Of a stretch of 64,000 nt of DNA, positions 25,201-34,436 are shown one piece after another (positions within the stretch are counted from its first letter, which is position 1; every line of letters starts with the position of its first letter). The stretch is taken from positions 4,712,001-4,776,000 of the forward strand of contig OY782500.1 in assembly GCA_963677885.1 (NCBI GenBank), in the 5' to 3' direction. The notes beneath the pieces were generated by a model, which worked only from the letters and a program-made list of their open reading frames with translations, was not told the DNA's origin and did no database searches. This DNA is from UBA1351 sp963677885. GTDB taxonomy: Bacteria > Bacillota > Clostridia > Lachnospirales > Vallitaleaceae. Made by a program: the position numbers and the translations under genes.

Positions 25201-25793
25201 CCGTATTGGTTTCCGGTGGCGGAACTAATCTTCAAGCTATCATTGACAGTATCCAGAAGGGTCAGTTAACCAACACGACCATTGCTACAGTTGTCAGCAA
25301 CAGGAAGAATGCATATGCCTTGGAACGTGCCAAGGATAATGGCATAGATGGAACCTGTATAAGACCCAGGGATTATGAAAGCAAGGAAGCTTTTACCCAG
25401 GCCCTGATCAGTCACTTGGAAGACTTCAATGTCGATTTGGTTGTTTTAGCAGGCTTCCTGGTTATATTGGATCCCGAGTTTATCCATCATTTTAGAAACA
25501 GGATTATCAATATCCATCCTTCCTTAATTCCTTCTTTTGCAGGAGATGGTTTCTACGGGCTGAAAGTTCACGAGGAAGCCTTGAAAAGAGGCGTTAAGGT
25601 ATCAGGTGCAACAGTACACCTGGTTGATGAGATCACAGACCATGGCCCTATCCTTTATCAAAAGGCGGTAGAGGTAATGGAAGATGATACTCCTGAAAGT
25701 TTACAGAGGCGCATAATGGAAGAAGCAGAATGGATTTTGCTCCCTAAGGCCATCCATGAATTTGAAATATGGTCAAAGGTTTACCCGAGATAG
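25188..25793 (+). CDS. purN: GAR transformylase PurN (10-formyl-THF dependent)
   Basis: Formylates GAR using 10-formyltetrahydrofolate. The 201-residue protein starts with VLVSGGGTNLQAI and has the catalytic Asn-Ile-His in INIHPSLIPSF and the Asp in TDHGPI. VLAGFLVILDPEF is also family-typical. It begins inside purM. Confidence 0.96.
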   Translation: MPKIAVLVSGGGTNLQAIIDSIQKGQLTNTTIATVVSNRKNAYALERAKDNGIDGTCIRPRDYESKEAFTQALISHLEDFNVDLVVLAGFLVILDPEFIHHFRNRIINIHPSLIPSFAGDGFYGLKVHEEALKRGVKVSGATVHLVDEITDHGPILYQKAVEVMEDDTPESLQRRIMEEAEWILLPKAIHEFEIWSKVYPR

Positions 25794-25805
25794 AAAGGAA
25801 GACGG

Positions 25806-27065
25806 ATGAAAGTACTTGTAGTCGGTAGTGGTGGTAGAGAACATACTATATGTTGGAAACTAGCTCAAAGTGAAAAAGTTGATCAGATTTATTGTGCACC
25901 TGGTAATGGTGGAGTAGAAGAAGTAGCTACTTTAGTTGATATTGCAGCAACAGATGTAGAAGGCTTGGTTGCCTTTGCTAAAGACGAGTCCATTGACTTA
26001 ACGATTATCGGAATGGATGATCCTTTAATGCTTGGCATTGTTGATGCTTTTGAAATGGAAAATTTACGTGTCTTCGGCCCAAGACAGAATGCGGCTATCC
26101 TTGAAGGATCAAAGGTTTTTGCCAAAGACCTTATGAAAAAATACAATATCCCTACAGCTGGATATGAAGTTTTTGATGACCCTGCTGAAGCGGAAAAGTT
26201 CCTGATGGAGACTACTTATCCTACCGTCCTTAAAGCAGATGGACTGGCGCTGGGAAAGGGTGTCCTTATATGCGAGAATAAAGAAGAGGCCTTACAGGGG
26301 CTTAAAGATATTATGGTAGATAAGAAATTCGGTTCTGCCGGTAATACCTTGGTTGTTGAAGAGTTTATGACCGGTCCTGAAGTATCTGTCCTGTCTTTTT
26401 GTGATGGAGATACGCTGATTCCTATGGTTTCCGCTCAGGACCACAAGAGGGCCTTTGATAATGACCAAGGCCTTAATACAGGTGGAATGGGAACCTTCAG
26501 TCCAAGTAAATACTACACAGAGGAAGTTCATAATTTCTGTGTAGCCAATATTTATCAAAAAACATTGGATGCCATGAAGGCAGAAGGCAGACCTTTTACT
26601 GGTATTATTTTCTTTGGTTTAATGTTAACACCTAATGGACCTAAAGTTCTGGAATACAATGCAAGATTTGGTGATCCTGAAGCCCAGGTAGTCCTTCCAA
26701 GACTTAAGACAGATCTTGTTGATATAGTAGAAGCCGCTATTGACGGCAATCTGTCCAAGATGGATTTGGAATGGGATGAGAGGGCTGCAGTATGTGTCGT
26801 CCTTGCATCAGGCGGATATCCAGTGGCCTATGATAAGGGATTTGAAATCACAGGTCTTGAAGAACAAAAATCTAAAGAAGACGTCATTGTTTTTCATGCC
26901 GGAACCAAAAAAGACCAAGAAAAAATCCTTACCAGCGGTGGTCGAGTATTAGGTATCACCGCATTTGGCAAGGATATAGAAGAAGCAAGATTAACGGCTT
27001 ATCAGGCAGTAGGGGAAGTCAACTTCACCCGTAAGCAGTATCGGACGGACATAGGTATCAAATAA
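25806..27065 (+). CDS. purD: GAR synthetase PurD
   Basis: Ligates glycine to phosphoribosylamine with ATP. The 419-residue ATP-grasp protein has VVGSGGREHTICWKL at the start, TVLKADGLALGKGVLI, AQDHKRAFDNDQGLNTGGMG and EYNARFGDPEAQ. It follows purN by 12 bases and is the last gene of the operon; no purH precedes it, unlike in Bacillus. No clear terminator follows before the convergent glycosyltransferase gene. Confidence 0.97.
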   Translation: MKVLVVGSGGREHTICWKLAQSEKVDQIYCAPGNGGVEEVATLVDIAATDVEGLVAFAKDESIDLTIIGMDDPLMLGIVDAFEMENLRVFGPRQNAAILEGSKVFAKDLMKKYNIPTAGYEVFDDPAEAEKFLMETTYPTVLKADGLALGKGVLICENKEEALQGLKDIMVDKKFGSAGNTLVVEEFMTGPEVSVLSFCDGDTLIPMVSAQDHKRAFDNDQGLNTGGMGTFSPSKYYTEEVHNFCVANIYQKTLDAMKAEGRPFTGIIFFGLMLTPNGPKVLEYNARFGDPEAQVVLPRLKTDLVDIVEAAIDGNLSKMDLEWDERAAVCVVLASGGYPVAYDKGFEITGLEEQKSKEDVIVFHAGTKKDQEKILTSGGRVLGITAFGKDIEEARLTAYQAVGEVNFTRKQYRTDIGIK

Positions 27066-27128
27066 ACCTCATCCTCCATCTATATTTTAGTGCTTATTAT
27101 TTTAACCAAGTATATAAAGGTGTCAAGC

Positions 27129-28277
27129 TTAAGCAATATGCCCGGCTTGCGCCTTTTTCCTGTTTACAAGATCCTTGTAATAGTCCAAAAGGATTTCAAA
27201 GACGGCGTCCCATGAATAATTTAATGCTTTTTTTCTAGCCTTAAAACCATACTGGTATCGTAGTAGGTCATTTTCAATGAGGCTTTCAACTGCGCTGGAG
27301 AAAGATTCTGAATCATGTGCCTTGGCAATAAGACCGTCTTTCTCGTGGTCGATCAGTTCCCTGACTGCACCTTCATTAACTCCTATTACTGGAAGACCAG
27401 ATGCAAATGCTTCCAGAACAACGTTTCCGAAAGTCTCAAAAGATGAGGGGAAGACGAAGATATCACAGGAGGCATACAGCCTGGATAAGTCCCGGCCGCT
27501 AACAAAACCTGTAAACACAGTGTTGGAAGGAAGTCTTTCTTCAAGTTCAGCCTTCATAGGTCCATCACCTGCCAGTACTAAGGTGATTCTCTCCTTATAG
27601 AGAGGATTTAAGTCCTCCATCATGGCCGCCAGTAAATGGAGATCTTTCTCAGCTGATATCCGCCCTACATAAAGGAGGGCGATACGGTTGGTGAGACCTA
27701 ATTTTCTCCTTAAATCATCATCTCGAAGGGCTGGTGAAAATTTAGATGTATCAATACCACGCTGGAAGAGCTTCACATGATCAACACCCATATTATGAAG
27801 GACTTCTTTGGAGTCATTGGAGGGTGTAACTGTCAGATTGGCTTCAGAGTGAAACCAGCTTAAGTACTTTTTCAGTGGTTTTGACAAGATCTGAAAATGA
27901 TATTGGGCAAAGATAGTATCAAAATTTGTCGAGTAATTGGAAATCACCGGGATATGATTTTTTTTTGCATATTGGAGACCGGCAAATCCAAGATTAAATT
28001 CTGTCATTAAATGAATAATATCAGGTTTGAAATCTTTTAGCACAGTAGCTAAACGGATGTTATTTGGAATGGAGAATCGACATTCAGGATAGAAGATGAG
28101 TGGAGTTGAAAAGAAATGGATGCAATTATAGGGAACCTCATCAGAACCTACCTGGTTTGGGGTAATAAATAAGTAATTGATATTATGTGATTCTAAATAG
28201 TCACCAAAACGGGATAAGGTTTTGGTAACTCCATTAATTTCCGGTAAAAAAGTATCTGAAAAGATTGCAATATTCAT
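27129..28277 (-). CDS. GT4-family glycosyltransferase (mannosyltransferase-like)
   Basis: A GT-B glycosyltransferase acting at the cytoplasmic membrane face or in the cytosol. About 382 residues: N-terminal acceptor domain from NIAIFSDTFLPEINGVTKTL and C-terminal donor domain with VGRISAEKDLHLL, AGDGPMKAELE and the EX7E block ETFGNVVLEAFASGLPV. The closest types I know are GDP-mannose- or UDP-sugar-dependent lipid glycosyltransferases of the MgtA/DgdB style; donor and acceptor remain open. The start is set at the second of two adjacent ATGs, five bases after GGAGG on the minus strand. It stands alone, convergent with purD. Confidence 0.87.
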   Translation of the reverse strand: MNIAIFSDTFLPEINGVTKTLSRFGDYLESHNINYLFITPNQVGSDEVPYNCIHFFSTPLIFYPECRFSIPNNIRLATVLKDFKPDIIHLMTEFNLGFAGLQYAKKNHIPVISNYSTNFDTIFAQYHFQILSKPLKKYLSWFHSEANLTVTPSNDSKEVLHNMGVDHVKLFQRGIDTSKFSPALRDDDLRRKLGLTNRIALLYVGRISAEKDLHLLAAMMEDLNPLYKERITLVLAGDGPMKAELEERLPSNTVFTGFVSGRDLSRLYASCDIFVFPSSFETFGNVVLEAFASGLPVIGVNEGAVRELIDHEKDGLIAKAHDSESFSSAVESLIENDLLRYQYGFKARKKALNYSWDAVFEILLDYYKDLVNRKKAQAGHIA

Positions 28278-28481
28278 CATATCCTCCATTTATAGGTGCA
28301 TAGGGCTATATGAGCTTTATGAAAACCCACCATCTAAACTTAGGATAGCACTGGTAATTTAACTTTAAAGCAAGACTGGGTAAGGATTTGATGAAGCTGT
28401 GTAAAATGTAAGATAAAAGATAGTTAAAATTTATAGTCTGTGTTAATATGTTAAGGAATAAATGACTTTTGGAGGTTATAA

Positions 28482-29273
28482 ATGTTTCATTTTGGTATGC
28501 CAACCCTGCTTGAATTTGATACATTGGAAGATAATGTGAAGTTTTGCCATGATAAGGGTCTTGACTTTGTCGAAATCAATATGAATATGCCTGAGTTTCA
28601 GGTTGAGGCTATGAACCGTGACTATTTACTGGAACTCATGAGGAAGTATGACATATATTTTACCTTTCATATGGCAGACAACATAGATATAGCAAACTTT
28701 CAAGAAGAAATCCGCCAGGTTAATGTAGACCTTGTAATCAGGACCCTTGAGTTTGCTGATTCCATTGGAAGTCCCTTAGTTAACATGCATATGCAAAAAG
28801 GGGTTTATTTTACCCTGCCCACTGAAAAAGTATATATTTATCAAAAGTACCTGGACCGGTACAAGTCTTATATTGAAGACTTCAAGAGAAAGGTTAATGA
28901 TGTTCTGAAAGAAAAGAATGTCACCCTTGCAGTAGAAAATACTGGGGATTTCAACCGTGAATTCATTCGGTTTTCAACGGAAGAACTGATTAAACAACCT
29001 AGAATTGTAATGACCTATGATATTGGTCATGATTATTCTTTTGGAAACGATCGAGAGTTTATTATAGACCATCTGGATAAAATTCGTCATATGCATATTC
29101 ATGATGCCATTGGACTTGACCATCATCTGGCCCTTGGAAGCGGTGAAATGAAGCTGGAAAGGTATATCGGATTTGCCAAGAACTATGATATTCGTTGTGT
29201 TATTGAGGCAAAAACCATTGAAGCGCTGTCATTAAGTATTGATCAACTGCCAACCTATGTGGATAACTTGTAA
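28482..29273 (+). CDS. TIM-barrel sugar phosphate isomerase/epimerase family protein
   Basis: A 263-residue protein of the AP-endonuclease-2-like TIM-barrel family. Metal-site blocks are visible: HMADNIDI, VNMHMQ, LAVENTGD, MTYDIGHDYSFG, IRHMHIHDAIGLDHH and CVIEAKT. The family covers xylose-isomerase-like isomerases, epimerases and some endonucleases, so the substrate is not defined. GGAGG lies before ATG 28482. It is separate from the divergent glycosyltransferase gene and is followed at 84 bases by the NERD gene. Confidence 0.82.
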   Translation: MFHFGMPTLLEFDTLEDNVKFCHDKGLDFVEINMNMPEFQVEAMNRDYLLELMRKYDIYFTFHMADNIDIANFQEEIRQVNVDLVIRTLEFADSIGSPLVNMHMQKGVYFTLPTEKVYIYQKYLDRYKSYIEDFKRKVNDVLKEKNVTLAVENTGDFNREFIRFSTEELIKQPRIVMTYDIGHDYSFGNDREFIIDHLDKIRHMHIHDAIGLDHHLALGSGEMKLERYIGFAKNYDIRCVIEAKTIEALSLSIDQLPTYVDNL

Positions 29274-29357
29274 TTCAGCCAAGTATTGGTTATAATAGAT
29301 TCATTAAATACTTCGACTATCTTTAACAGGATGTTGAATAAACAAAGGACATAAACT

Positions 29358-30062
29358 ATGGCAGAAATTGTAAAACGCTCCAATCACCTTCGGATTGATA
29401 TAAAGAAAGCTTACCTGAAGCTTCTCATTGCTCTTGTGGCAATATTCCTGTCCCTGATATGGCTTCAGGAAACCCTGTATTTATCATTTGGTATTATTGG
29501 ACTTATGATCGTATGGATTATGTTAATCATGAATCATATGGAAATCCTAAGATTTGGCCTCCAAGGCGAGAAAGAAGCCTTTGACCTCTTGTCTAAACTA
29601 CCTAAGCAATACAAGGTTCTTAGTGATGTTCACCTGGTTGACGGTAACAAATCCAGTCAGATTGATTTTGTTATTATTGGCTCCAACGGAATATTTATTA
29701 TGGAGAGTAAGCATATCAAAGGTGAAATCAATGGTAAGGAAGATGACAACTATCTTCAGAAGGTCAAAATCGGTCGAGGCGGAGACCGGTACTATAAACG
29801 GATGTATAATCCAATTCGCCAAATCAGCGGTCATAAAATCGGCATGGATGTTTTCCTAAAGAAAAACGGATACCGATATGGCGCCTTCCCCATACTTTAT
29901 TTTTCCAATGACTGTACCGTTAACGTAGACAGTAAAAAGGTTAAAATTATCACGGAACCGGTTTTGGTTATTGATTATATAAAGCGTTATAAGGAAGATA
30001 ATGTCTATATCCCTCCAAGACTTCAGGATGAAATTGCCGATAAGTTGAAAGAGCTTGATTAA
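29358..30062 (+). CDS. NERD-domain membrane protein
   Basis: A 234-residue protein with two N-terminal membrane segments (about 20-35 and 40-58) and a cytoplasmic NERD (nuclease-related) domain (about 72-190). The domain shows GLQGEKEAFDLL, YKVLSDVHLV, SQIDFVIIGSNGIFIMESKH and the GEINGKEDD stretch, so the Asp and Glu-x-Lys residues of the restriction-endonuclease-like fold are present. The family's cellular role is unknown. It is followed by a bidirectional terminator. Confidence 0.85.
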   Translation: MAEIVKRSNHLRIDIKKAYLKLLIALVAIFLSLIWLQETLYLSFGIIGLMIVWIMLIMNHMEILRFGLQGEKEAFDLLSKLPKQYKVLSDVHLVDGNKSSQIDFVIIGSNGIFIMESKHIKGEINGKEDDNYLQKVKIGRGGDRYYKRMYNPIRQISGHKIGMDVFLKKNGYRYGAFPILYFSNDCTVNVDSKKVKIITEPVLVIDYIKRYKEDNVYIPPRLQDEIADKLKELD

Positions 30063-30079
30063 AAAGTTAACAAGAAGAT

Positions 30080-30126
30080 AAAAGCGATGTATGACGTGTC
30101 ACTAAGACAGGTATACATCGCTTTTT
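30080..30126. terminator. Bidirectional intrinsic terminator between NERD and amylosucrase genes
   Basis: AAAAGCGATGTAT (30080-30092) pairs with ATACATCGCTTTT (30113-30125). The plus strand ends in TTTTT; the minus strand ends in CTTTTATCTT, so it serves both convergent genes. Confidence 0.9.
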
Positions 30127-30161
30127 ATTGTAGTTTTATATGAGGTCATTATGGTTAAAGT

Positions 30162-32027
30162 CTACTTGTATAACCAGATGAATTCATAGGGACCTAATAG
30201 GGTTTGGGATGATGATACGTTAACCACTTTGCCTGTAAGGAGATCCTTATGCTGGCCTGAATAACCAAAAGCCTGTATGGACCTGTTATCGATGAACTGC
30301 CGGTCCTCGCTAAAGTTAAAGAGACAGATCAGGTCATTGTTGTGATCCCTTTTAGCCAGTGCATAGATATGATTATTTCCTGTATCTATAATAGTTGATT
30401 CAATAGCCGGAGCAAAGATATCCATGGATTTTCGAATTCCAATCATATCCTTTAGTGTCTGGAAGATTTGAAATTGATGAGAACCTGTTTTCTTACGGAG
30501 TCCTGCAAGCTGGTGATCAAAATGTCCACGGTGGAGCCATCTTGAATCATGGGCCTTAATGGGATCGTTCAGATATTCATAATTATTGAGTTCAGCCACT
30601 TCATCACCAGAGTAGATCAGTGGTATCCCAGATGAGGCAATCAGTATGGAATGAATCAGATTGATGCGTTTAAGAGCCAGTTCTTCCTGATACTTATCAT
30701 GTTCTTTTATGGATTTTTCCAGACCTAGAAGACTGGCCATAGTTCCGCAGTTTCTGGCATCCATGTTTTCAGGATTAAACTCATAAAGATCTCCGGTTGA
30801 AAAGCTGCCCTCAAAGTCACCCAGATAAAAATGAATGAGGAACTGTTTGTGGTCAAAGGGATCCATACCCAAGGCCTTGGTAGCTTCTTCATTGAATCCC
30901 CAGCCAATGTCATCATGGCATCTGGCATAGTTGATCCAGGAACCTCCTGACATAGGGTGGAGCCTGCGACCGTCAATCTGCAGAAGTCTTGTATCCCTTG
31001 TAGCAATGGAGTTCCAAAGATTAACCATATGGGTGGCGTTATACATAATATGACATTCACTGTCCTTTTGGCCAAAATACTTCACAATCTCTTCAGGCTC
31101 AACAATAGCTTCTCCAAGAAGTGCTACTGAAGGACAAACGATATCTACAATCAGATTTAGCATACGAAGGAGTTTGTGAATCGTCGGATGATTACGGCAG
31201 GTATGGCCAATCTCCTTCCACATAAAGGGAATGGCATCCAAACGGATCATATCAATACCCAGATTGGCAAGATAGAGCAGGATGTCGACAATCTTTTCAA
31301 AAACCAGAGGATTTTGATAGTTGAGATCCCATTGGAACTCATAAAAAGAGGTGAAGACCCATTTGTTAATCGCTTCATAGTATGTAAAGTTGCCTGGAGC
31401 CACTTTAGGGAAGACTTCAGGAACGGTTTTGTCAAACATAGCGGGAATATCATAATTATCGTACATGAAATACATATTCTGATATTCTTTTTGACCTGCT
31501 AAGGCATTTTTGGCGAATTCGTGTTCCTTTGCGGTATGATTAACGACGAAATCAATACAGGAATGAATGCCGTTGCGCTTAAGGGAGGTGATAAGTTTGG
31601 TAAAATCTTCAGTGGTTCCGAATTTCGGATCAACAGTTTTATAATCCATAACAGCATAACCACCATCATTTTCACCGGGGCGACCATGAAGAAGTGGCAT
31701 AAAATGAATGAAGTTGATTCCAAGTTCCTTGAAATAAGGGATATACTTTTTGAAATTGTTCAGATCATCAGAAAAAAGATCGACATAAAGGGTTGTACCG
31801 ATAATTTTGTTGGAGTGGTACCAATGAGGGTTGGTGGAATCGGTCTCCTTATATTTAGTCTTTCTTGCTGAAGAATAATTATCCATGACTTTTAAAAGTT
31901 CTTCAAACATGTCATGGTCATCGTAATAAGGATTGTCCTTGTAGAGATTTTTGTAAATAGACTCAAGTTCCTCTTGCTTCATCTTCAATCGATCCTGATA
32001 ACTTGTTCCTATAAGGGCATCTTTCAT
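30162..32027 (-). CDS. Amylosucrase-like GH13 enzyme (GH13_4)
   Basis: Cleaves sucrose, either transferring glucose to an alpha-glucan (amylosucrase) or to water (sucrose hydrolase), and releases fructose. About 621 residues, close to characterised amylosucrases. Catalytic blocks in order: DFVVNHTA, MIRLDAIPF (nucleophile Asp), LLGEAIVE (acid/base Glu) and YARCHDDIGW (His-Asp), the last being characteristic of this subfamily. The N-terminal helical region (QDRLKMKQEELESIYKNL) and C-terminal beta domain are also present. No signal peptide, so intracellular. I start at MKDALIG, preceded by AAGAAAG, as the longer frame start (32069) has no binding site. It is downstream of the fructokinase gene in one operon. 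Confidence 0.88.
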   Translation of the reverse strand: MKDALIGTSYQDRLKMKQEELESIYKNLYKDNPYYDDHDMFEELLKVMDNYSSARKTKYKETDSTNPHWYHSNKIIGTTLYVDLFSDDLNNFKKYIPYFKELGINFIHFMPLLHGRPGENDGGYAVMDYKTVDPKFGTTEDFTKLITSLKRNGIHSCIDFVVNHTAKEHEFAKNALAGQKEYQNMYFMYDNYDIPAMFDKTVPEVFPKVAPGNFTYYEAINKWVFTSFYEFQWDLNYQNPLVFEKIVDILLYLANLGIDMIRLDAIPFMWKEIGHTCRNHPTIHKLLRMLNLIVDIVCPSVALLGEAIVEPEEIVKYFGQKDSECHIMYNATHMVNLWNSIATRDTRLLQIDGRRLHPMSGGSWINYARCHDDIGWGFNEEATKALGMDPFDHKQFLIHFYLGDFEGSFSTGDLYEFNPENMDARNCGTMASLLGLEKSIKEHDKYQEELALKRINLIHSILIASSGIPLIYSGDEVAELNNYEYLNDPIKAHDSRWLHRGHFDHQLAGLRKKTGSHQFQIFQTLKDMIGIRKSMDIFAPAIESTIIDTGNNHIYALAKRDHNNDLICLFNFSEDRQFIDNRSIQAFGYSGQHKDLLTGKVVNVSSSQTLLGPYEFIWLYK

Positions 32028-32156
32028 TCTATCACTTTCTTTCTTATAAATTGTGGTTAAGAATCCCAATTAAGTATACCTGTTAAGAGGAAACTCTATA
32101 ATTGAGATTCTGAACCAGCCTCTAAGCCATAGATAAATAACTATATGTAGAGGGTA

Positions 32157-33023
32157 TTATTTCGCGGTAGTGGCAAGAGCAAGAGCTCCATATGTTCCTG
32201 AATTGTCTCCAAGTCCTGGATAGACGATATAATTCTCAATATCTTCCTTTAATTCAGGCTTTTTGATATAGCCGTTCATCATATCGATAAAGGCCTTGTG
32301 TATCATGGGGAAGAGTTGCTTTTGCTTCATAACGCCTCCACCAAGGATAATCTTCTTTGGTGACAGGATCATGGTATAGTTAATTAAAGCCTGGGCGATA
32401 TAATAGGCTTCCATTTCCCATGCCTTATGGTCTGTAGGAAGATCATAGGCTTTTTGCTGCCACCTGTCCTCAATTGCGGGACCAGCTGCCATACCTTCCA
32501 AACAGTCGCTGTGGAAGGGGCATTTACCCTTATAGGTATCTTCTGGATGTCTTCTAAGAAGGATATGGCCCATTTCTGGATGCAATAATCCGTGAAGAAG
32601 ACTTCCATTTGATGAAAAACCTGCCCCAACGCCGGTTCCGATAGTTATATAGACACAAGAATCAACATCACTGGCGATTCCCCACATGGATTCACCAAGA
32701 GCTGCGCCGTTAACATCTGTATCAATAACAGTTGGAACTTGAATATGTTCCTTGATTTTGTCCAGAAAAGGGTACATAGACCAGCCTGGTTTTGGTGTGT
32801 CCAGAATATATCCGTAAGTCGGAGACTTAGGGTCAATATCTACTGGACCAAAAGTTCCAATACCTAACTTTTCAATATCCTTGTCTTTAAAATATTCAAT
32901 GATTTTTGCGGTTGTTTCTTCAGGTTCTGTAGTTGGAAAGTGAACCTTGTCATGAATGTTTCCTTTTTCGTCGCCAATGGCACAGATTATTTTGGTCCCA
33001 CCGGCTTCAATAGCTCCTAACAT
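32157..33023 (-). CDS. ROK-family fructokinase
   Basis: Phosphorylates fructose (or another hexose) with ATP in the cytoplasm. The 288-residue protein has the phosphate loop GAIEAGGTKIICAIG, the catalytic DTDVNGAALGE, TIGTGVGAGF and a zinc-binding stretch with His, Cys, His and Cys in HPEMGHILLRRHP and KCPFHSDCLEG, as in YdhR/ScrK-like ROK fructokinases. AGGAGG lies seven bases before ATG 33023. The pairing with amylosucrase explains the job: it would capture the fructose set free. Substrate is inferred from family and context. Confidence 0.88.
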   Translation of the reverse strand: MLGAIEAGGTKIICAIGDEKGNIHDKVHFPTTEPEETTAKIIEYFKDKDIEKLGIGTFGPVDIDPKSPTYGYILDTPKPGWSMYPFLDKIKEHIQVPTVIDTDVNGAALGESMWGIASDVDSCVYITIGTGVGAGFSSNGSLLHGLLHPEMGHILLRRHPEDTYKGKCPFHSDCLEGMAAGPAIEDRWQQKAYDLPTDHKAWEMEAYYIAQALINYTMILSPKKIILGGGVMKQKQLFPMIHKAFIDMMNGYIKKPELKEDIENYIVYPGLGDNSGTYGALALATTAK

Positions 33024-33035
33024 CTCAATACCTCC

Positions 33036-33049
33036 TGAAAAGCTTTTCA
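33036..33049. promoter_or_regulatory. Candidate LacI-type operator
   Basis: TGAAAAGCTTTTCA is a perfect 14-base palindrome between the promoter and the ribosome binding site of the ROK gene, a common site for LacI-family operators. The divergent LacI gene is the obvious candidate regulator. Confidence 0.45.
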
Positions 33050-33055
33050 AATTTA

Positions 33056-33084
33056 ATTATACTTCCCAGTGATTCCAAAGTCAA
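33056..33084 (-). promoter_or_regulatory. Promoter of the ROK-amylosucrase operon
   Basis: On the minus strand TTGACT (33079-33084), 17-base spacer, perfect TATAAT (33056-33061). Confidence 0.8.
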
Positions 33085-33197
33085 CGGACCCCCAAAAGAT
33101 TAGCAAGAATGTATAAAATAATCCGTCATTTCCGTCACATTCAATAAAAAAACGGGGTATGACCTTTCGGTATTTCTGACAAAAACCTTGAAGGCTA

Positions 33198-33227
33198 TTG
33201 TTTTTACAGTCTCTCATTAGCTATAAT
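33198..33227 (+). promoter_or_regulatory. Promoter of the divergent lacI gene
   Basis: TTGTTT (33198-33203), 18-base spacer, perfect TATAAT (33222-33227). Confidence 0.55.
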
Positions 33228-33282
33228 AGAAGGTGTTCTATGGTTGACTGAAAATCAATAGAACCAGGCAAGGAGCGAAACA

Positions 33283-34296
33283 ATGAATATTAAAGATGTA
33301 GCTAAAATGGCAGGGGTATCCATATCCACTGTATCACGAGTGATTAACAATACGGCAAAAGTAAATGAAGATACAAGGTCGAGAGTGGAAAAGGTTCTAC
33401 AGGAAACCAATTACAGACCCAATGTTCTAGCAAGGGAACTGCAGCAGAAGAAGACCAATACTATCGGTGTCCTTATGGCCGCCGGTGACTTGAACCTTAT
33501 ATCGATCAGTGAAACCCTGAATACAGTGACTGACGTTCTTAGGGACAACGGTTATAATATGATGCTTGCCAACTCCCGGTTTTCCATGGAAGAGGAAATT
33601 GATATCTTCAGGATTTTTCAGGAGAAAAGGGTGGATGGTGTCTTATTCCTTGCCCACGAGTTTAAGGAAGAACACTATAATATATTGAAGAACTATCCTG
33701 CTCCCATCGTTTTGATCGGACAGGAATACAAGAGGCTGGATATTCCAGCCGCCATCCATGATGACTTTCATGCAGCAAGAGATGCAACTGTATATCTAAT
33801 TGAACATGGACATGAACGGATTGGCTATATCGGTTGTCCCAGTCATGATGAGGCAACTGGTGTCAAAAGAAAAAGAGGTTTTGAATTTGCCCTGGAGTCC
33901 TATAATCTTCTGCCTGATCCCAGCCTTATGACTCTTGGGGATTTTTCCATACAAAGCGGCTATGATGCAATCATAGAGATGCTGGACAGTCCAGGGGGGA
34001 TGCCCTCGGCTGTATTTGCTACAACAGACTATATGGCTATCGGTGCTATAAAGGCACTTAAGGATAAGGGATACAAAGTTCCCGAAGATGTTTCGGTGAT
34101 TGGCTTTGATGATGTAAACGTTGCCGGGTTTACGGATCCACCACTTACAACTATCCGTACAGACAAAGTGGCTGTCGGTAAAAATGCAGCCCATCATCTT
34201 CTCGACTGTATCCAAAGCGGTAGAGAGGATAAAGTTATCTATACGTCATCTTATACCTTGATTGAAAGGGAGTCTGTTGCCAATAAGAAGGCTTAG
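33283..34296 (+). CDS. LacI-family regulator of the sucrose-type locus
   Basis: A 337-residue repressor. N-terminal helix-turn-helix IKDVAKMAGVSISTVSRVIN, hinge YRPNVLARELQQKKTNTIGV, and a sugar-binding domain to about 330 with VSVIGFDDVNVAGF and TTIRTDK. It is divergent from the ROK-amylosucrase operon, the standard position for a local sugar repressor, and a palindrome lies in that operon's 5' untranslated region. The inducer is likely sucrose, fructose or a phosphate of these, by inference. Confidence 0.92.
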   Translation: MNIKDVAKMAGVSISTVSRVINNTAKVNEDTRSRVEKVLQETNYRPNVLARELQQKKTNTIGVLMAAGDLNLISISETLNTVTDVLRDNGYNMMLANSRFSMEEEIDIFRIFQEKRVDGVLFLAHEFKEEHYNILKNYPAPIVLIGQEYKRLDIPAAIHDDFHAARDATVYLIEHGHERIGYIGCPSHDEATGVKRKRGFEFALESYNLLPDPSLMTLGDFSIQSGYDAIIEMLDSPGGMPSAVFATTDYMAIGAIKALKDKGYKVPEDVSVIGFDDVNVAGFTDPPLTTIRTDKVAVGKNAAHHLLDCIQSGREDKVIYTSSYTLIERESVANKKA

Positions 34297-34336
34297 TCCC
34301 TAAATCTGCAAAAATATGAATATATTGGAATAAAAG

Positions 34337-34365
34337 TTGAAGCAACCCACAATATTTGATAAAAT
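34337..34365 (+). promoter_or_regulatory. Promoter of the bcp-yjbQ unit
   Basis: TTGAAG (34337-34342), 17-base spacer, TAAAAT (34360-34365). Confidence 0.55.
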
Positions 34366-34387
34366 TAAGACATAAACAATTCTATAG

Positions 34388-34436
34388 AAAGGAAAAACAT
34401 AAGTCTCATCGATTTTGAGATGAGTGTTTATATAAT
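34388..34436 (+). promoter_or_regulatory. bcp leader: hairpin between Shine-Dalgarno-like site and start codon
   Basis: AAAGGA (34388-34393) is too far from ATG 34437 to act linearly. Between them CTCATC (34405-34410) and GATGAG (34419-34424) can pair around an eight-base loop. No purine-rich site lies at normal distance, and no in-frame alternative start exists, as TGA at 34416-34418 closes the frame. Confidence 0.3.
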
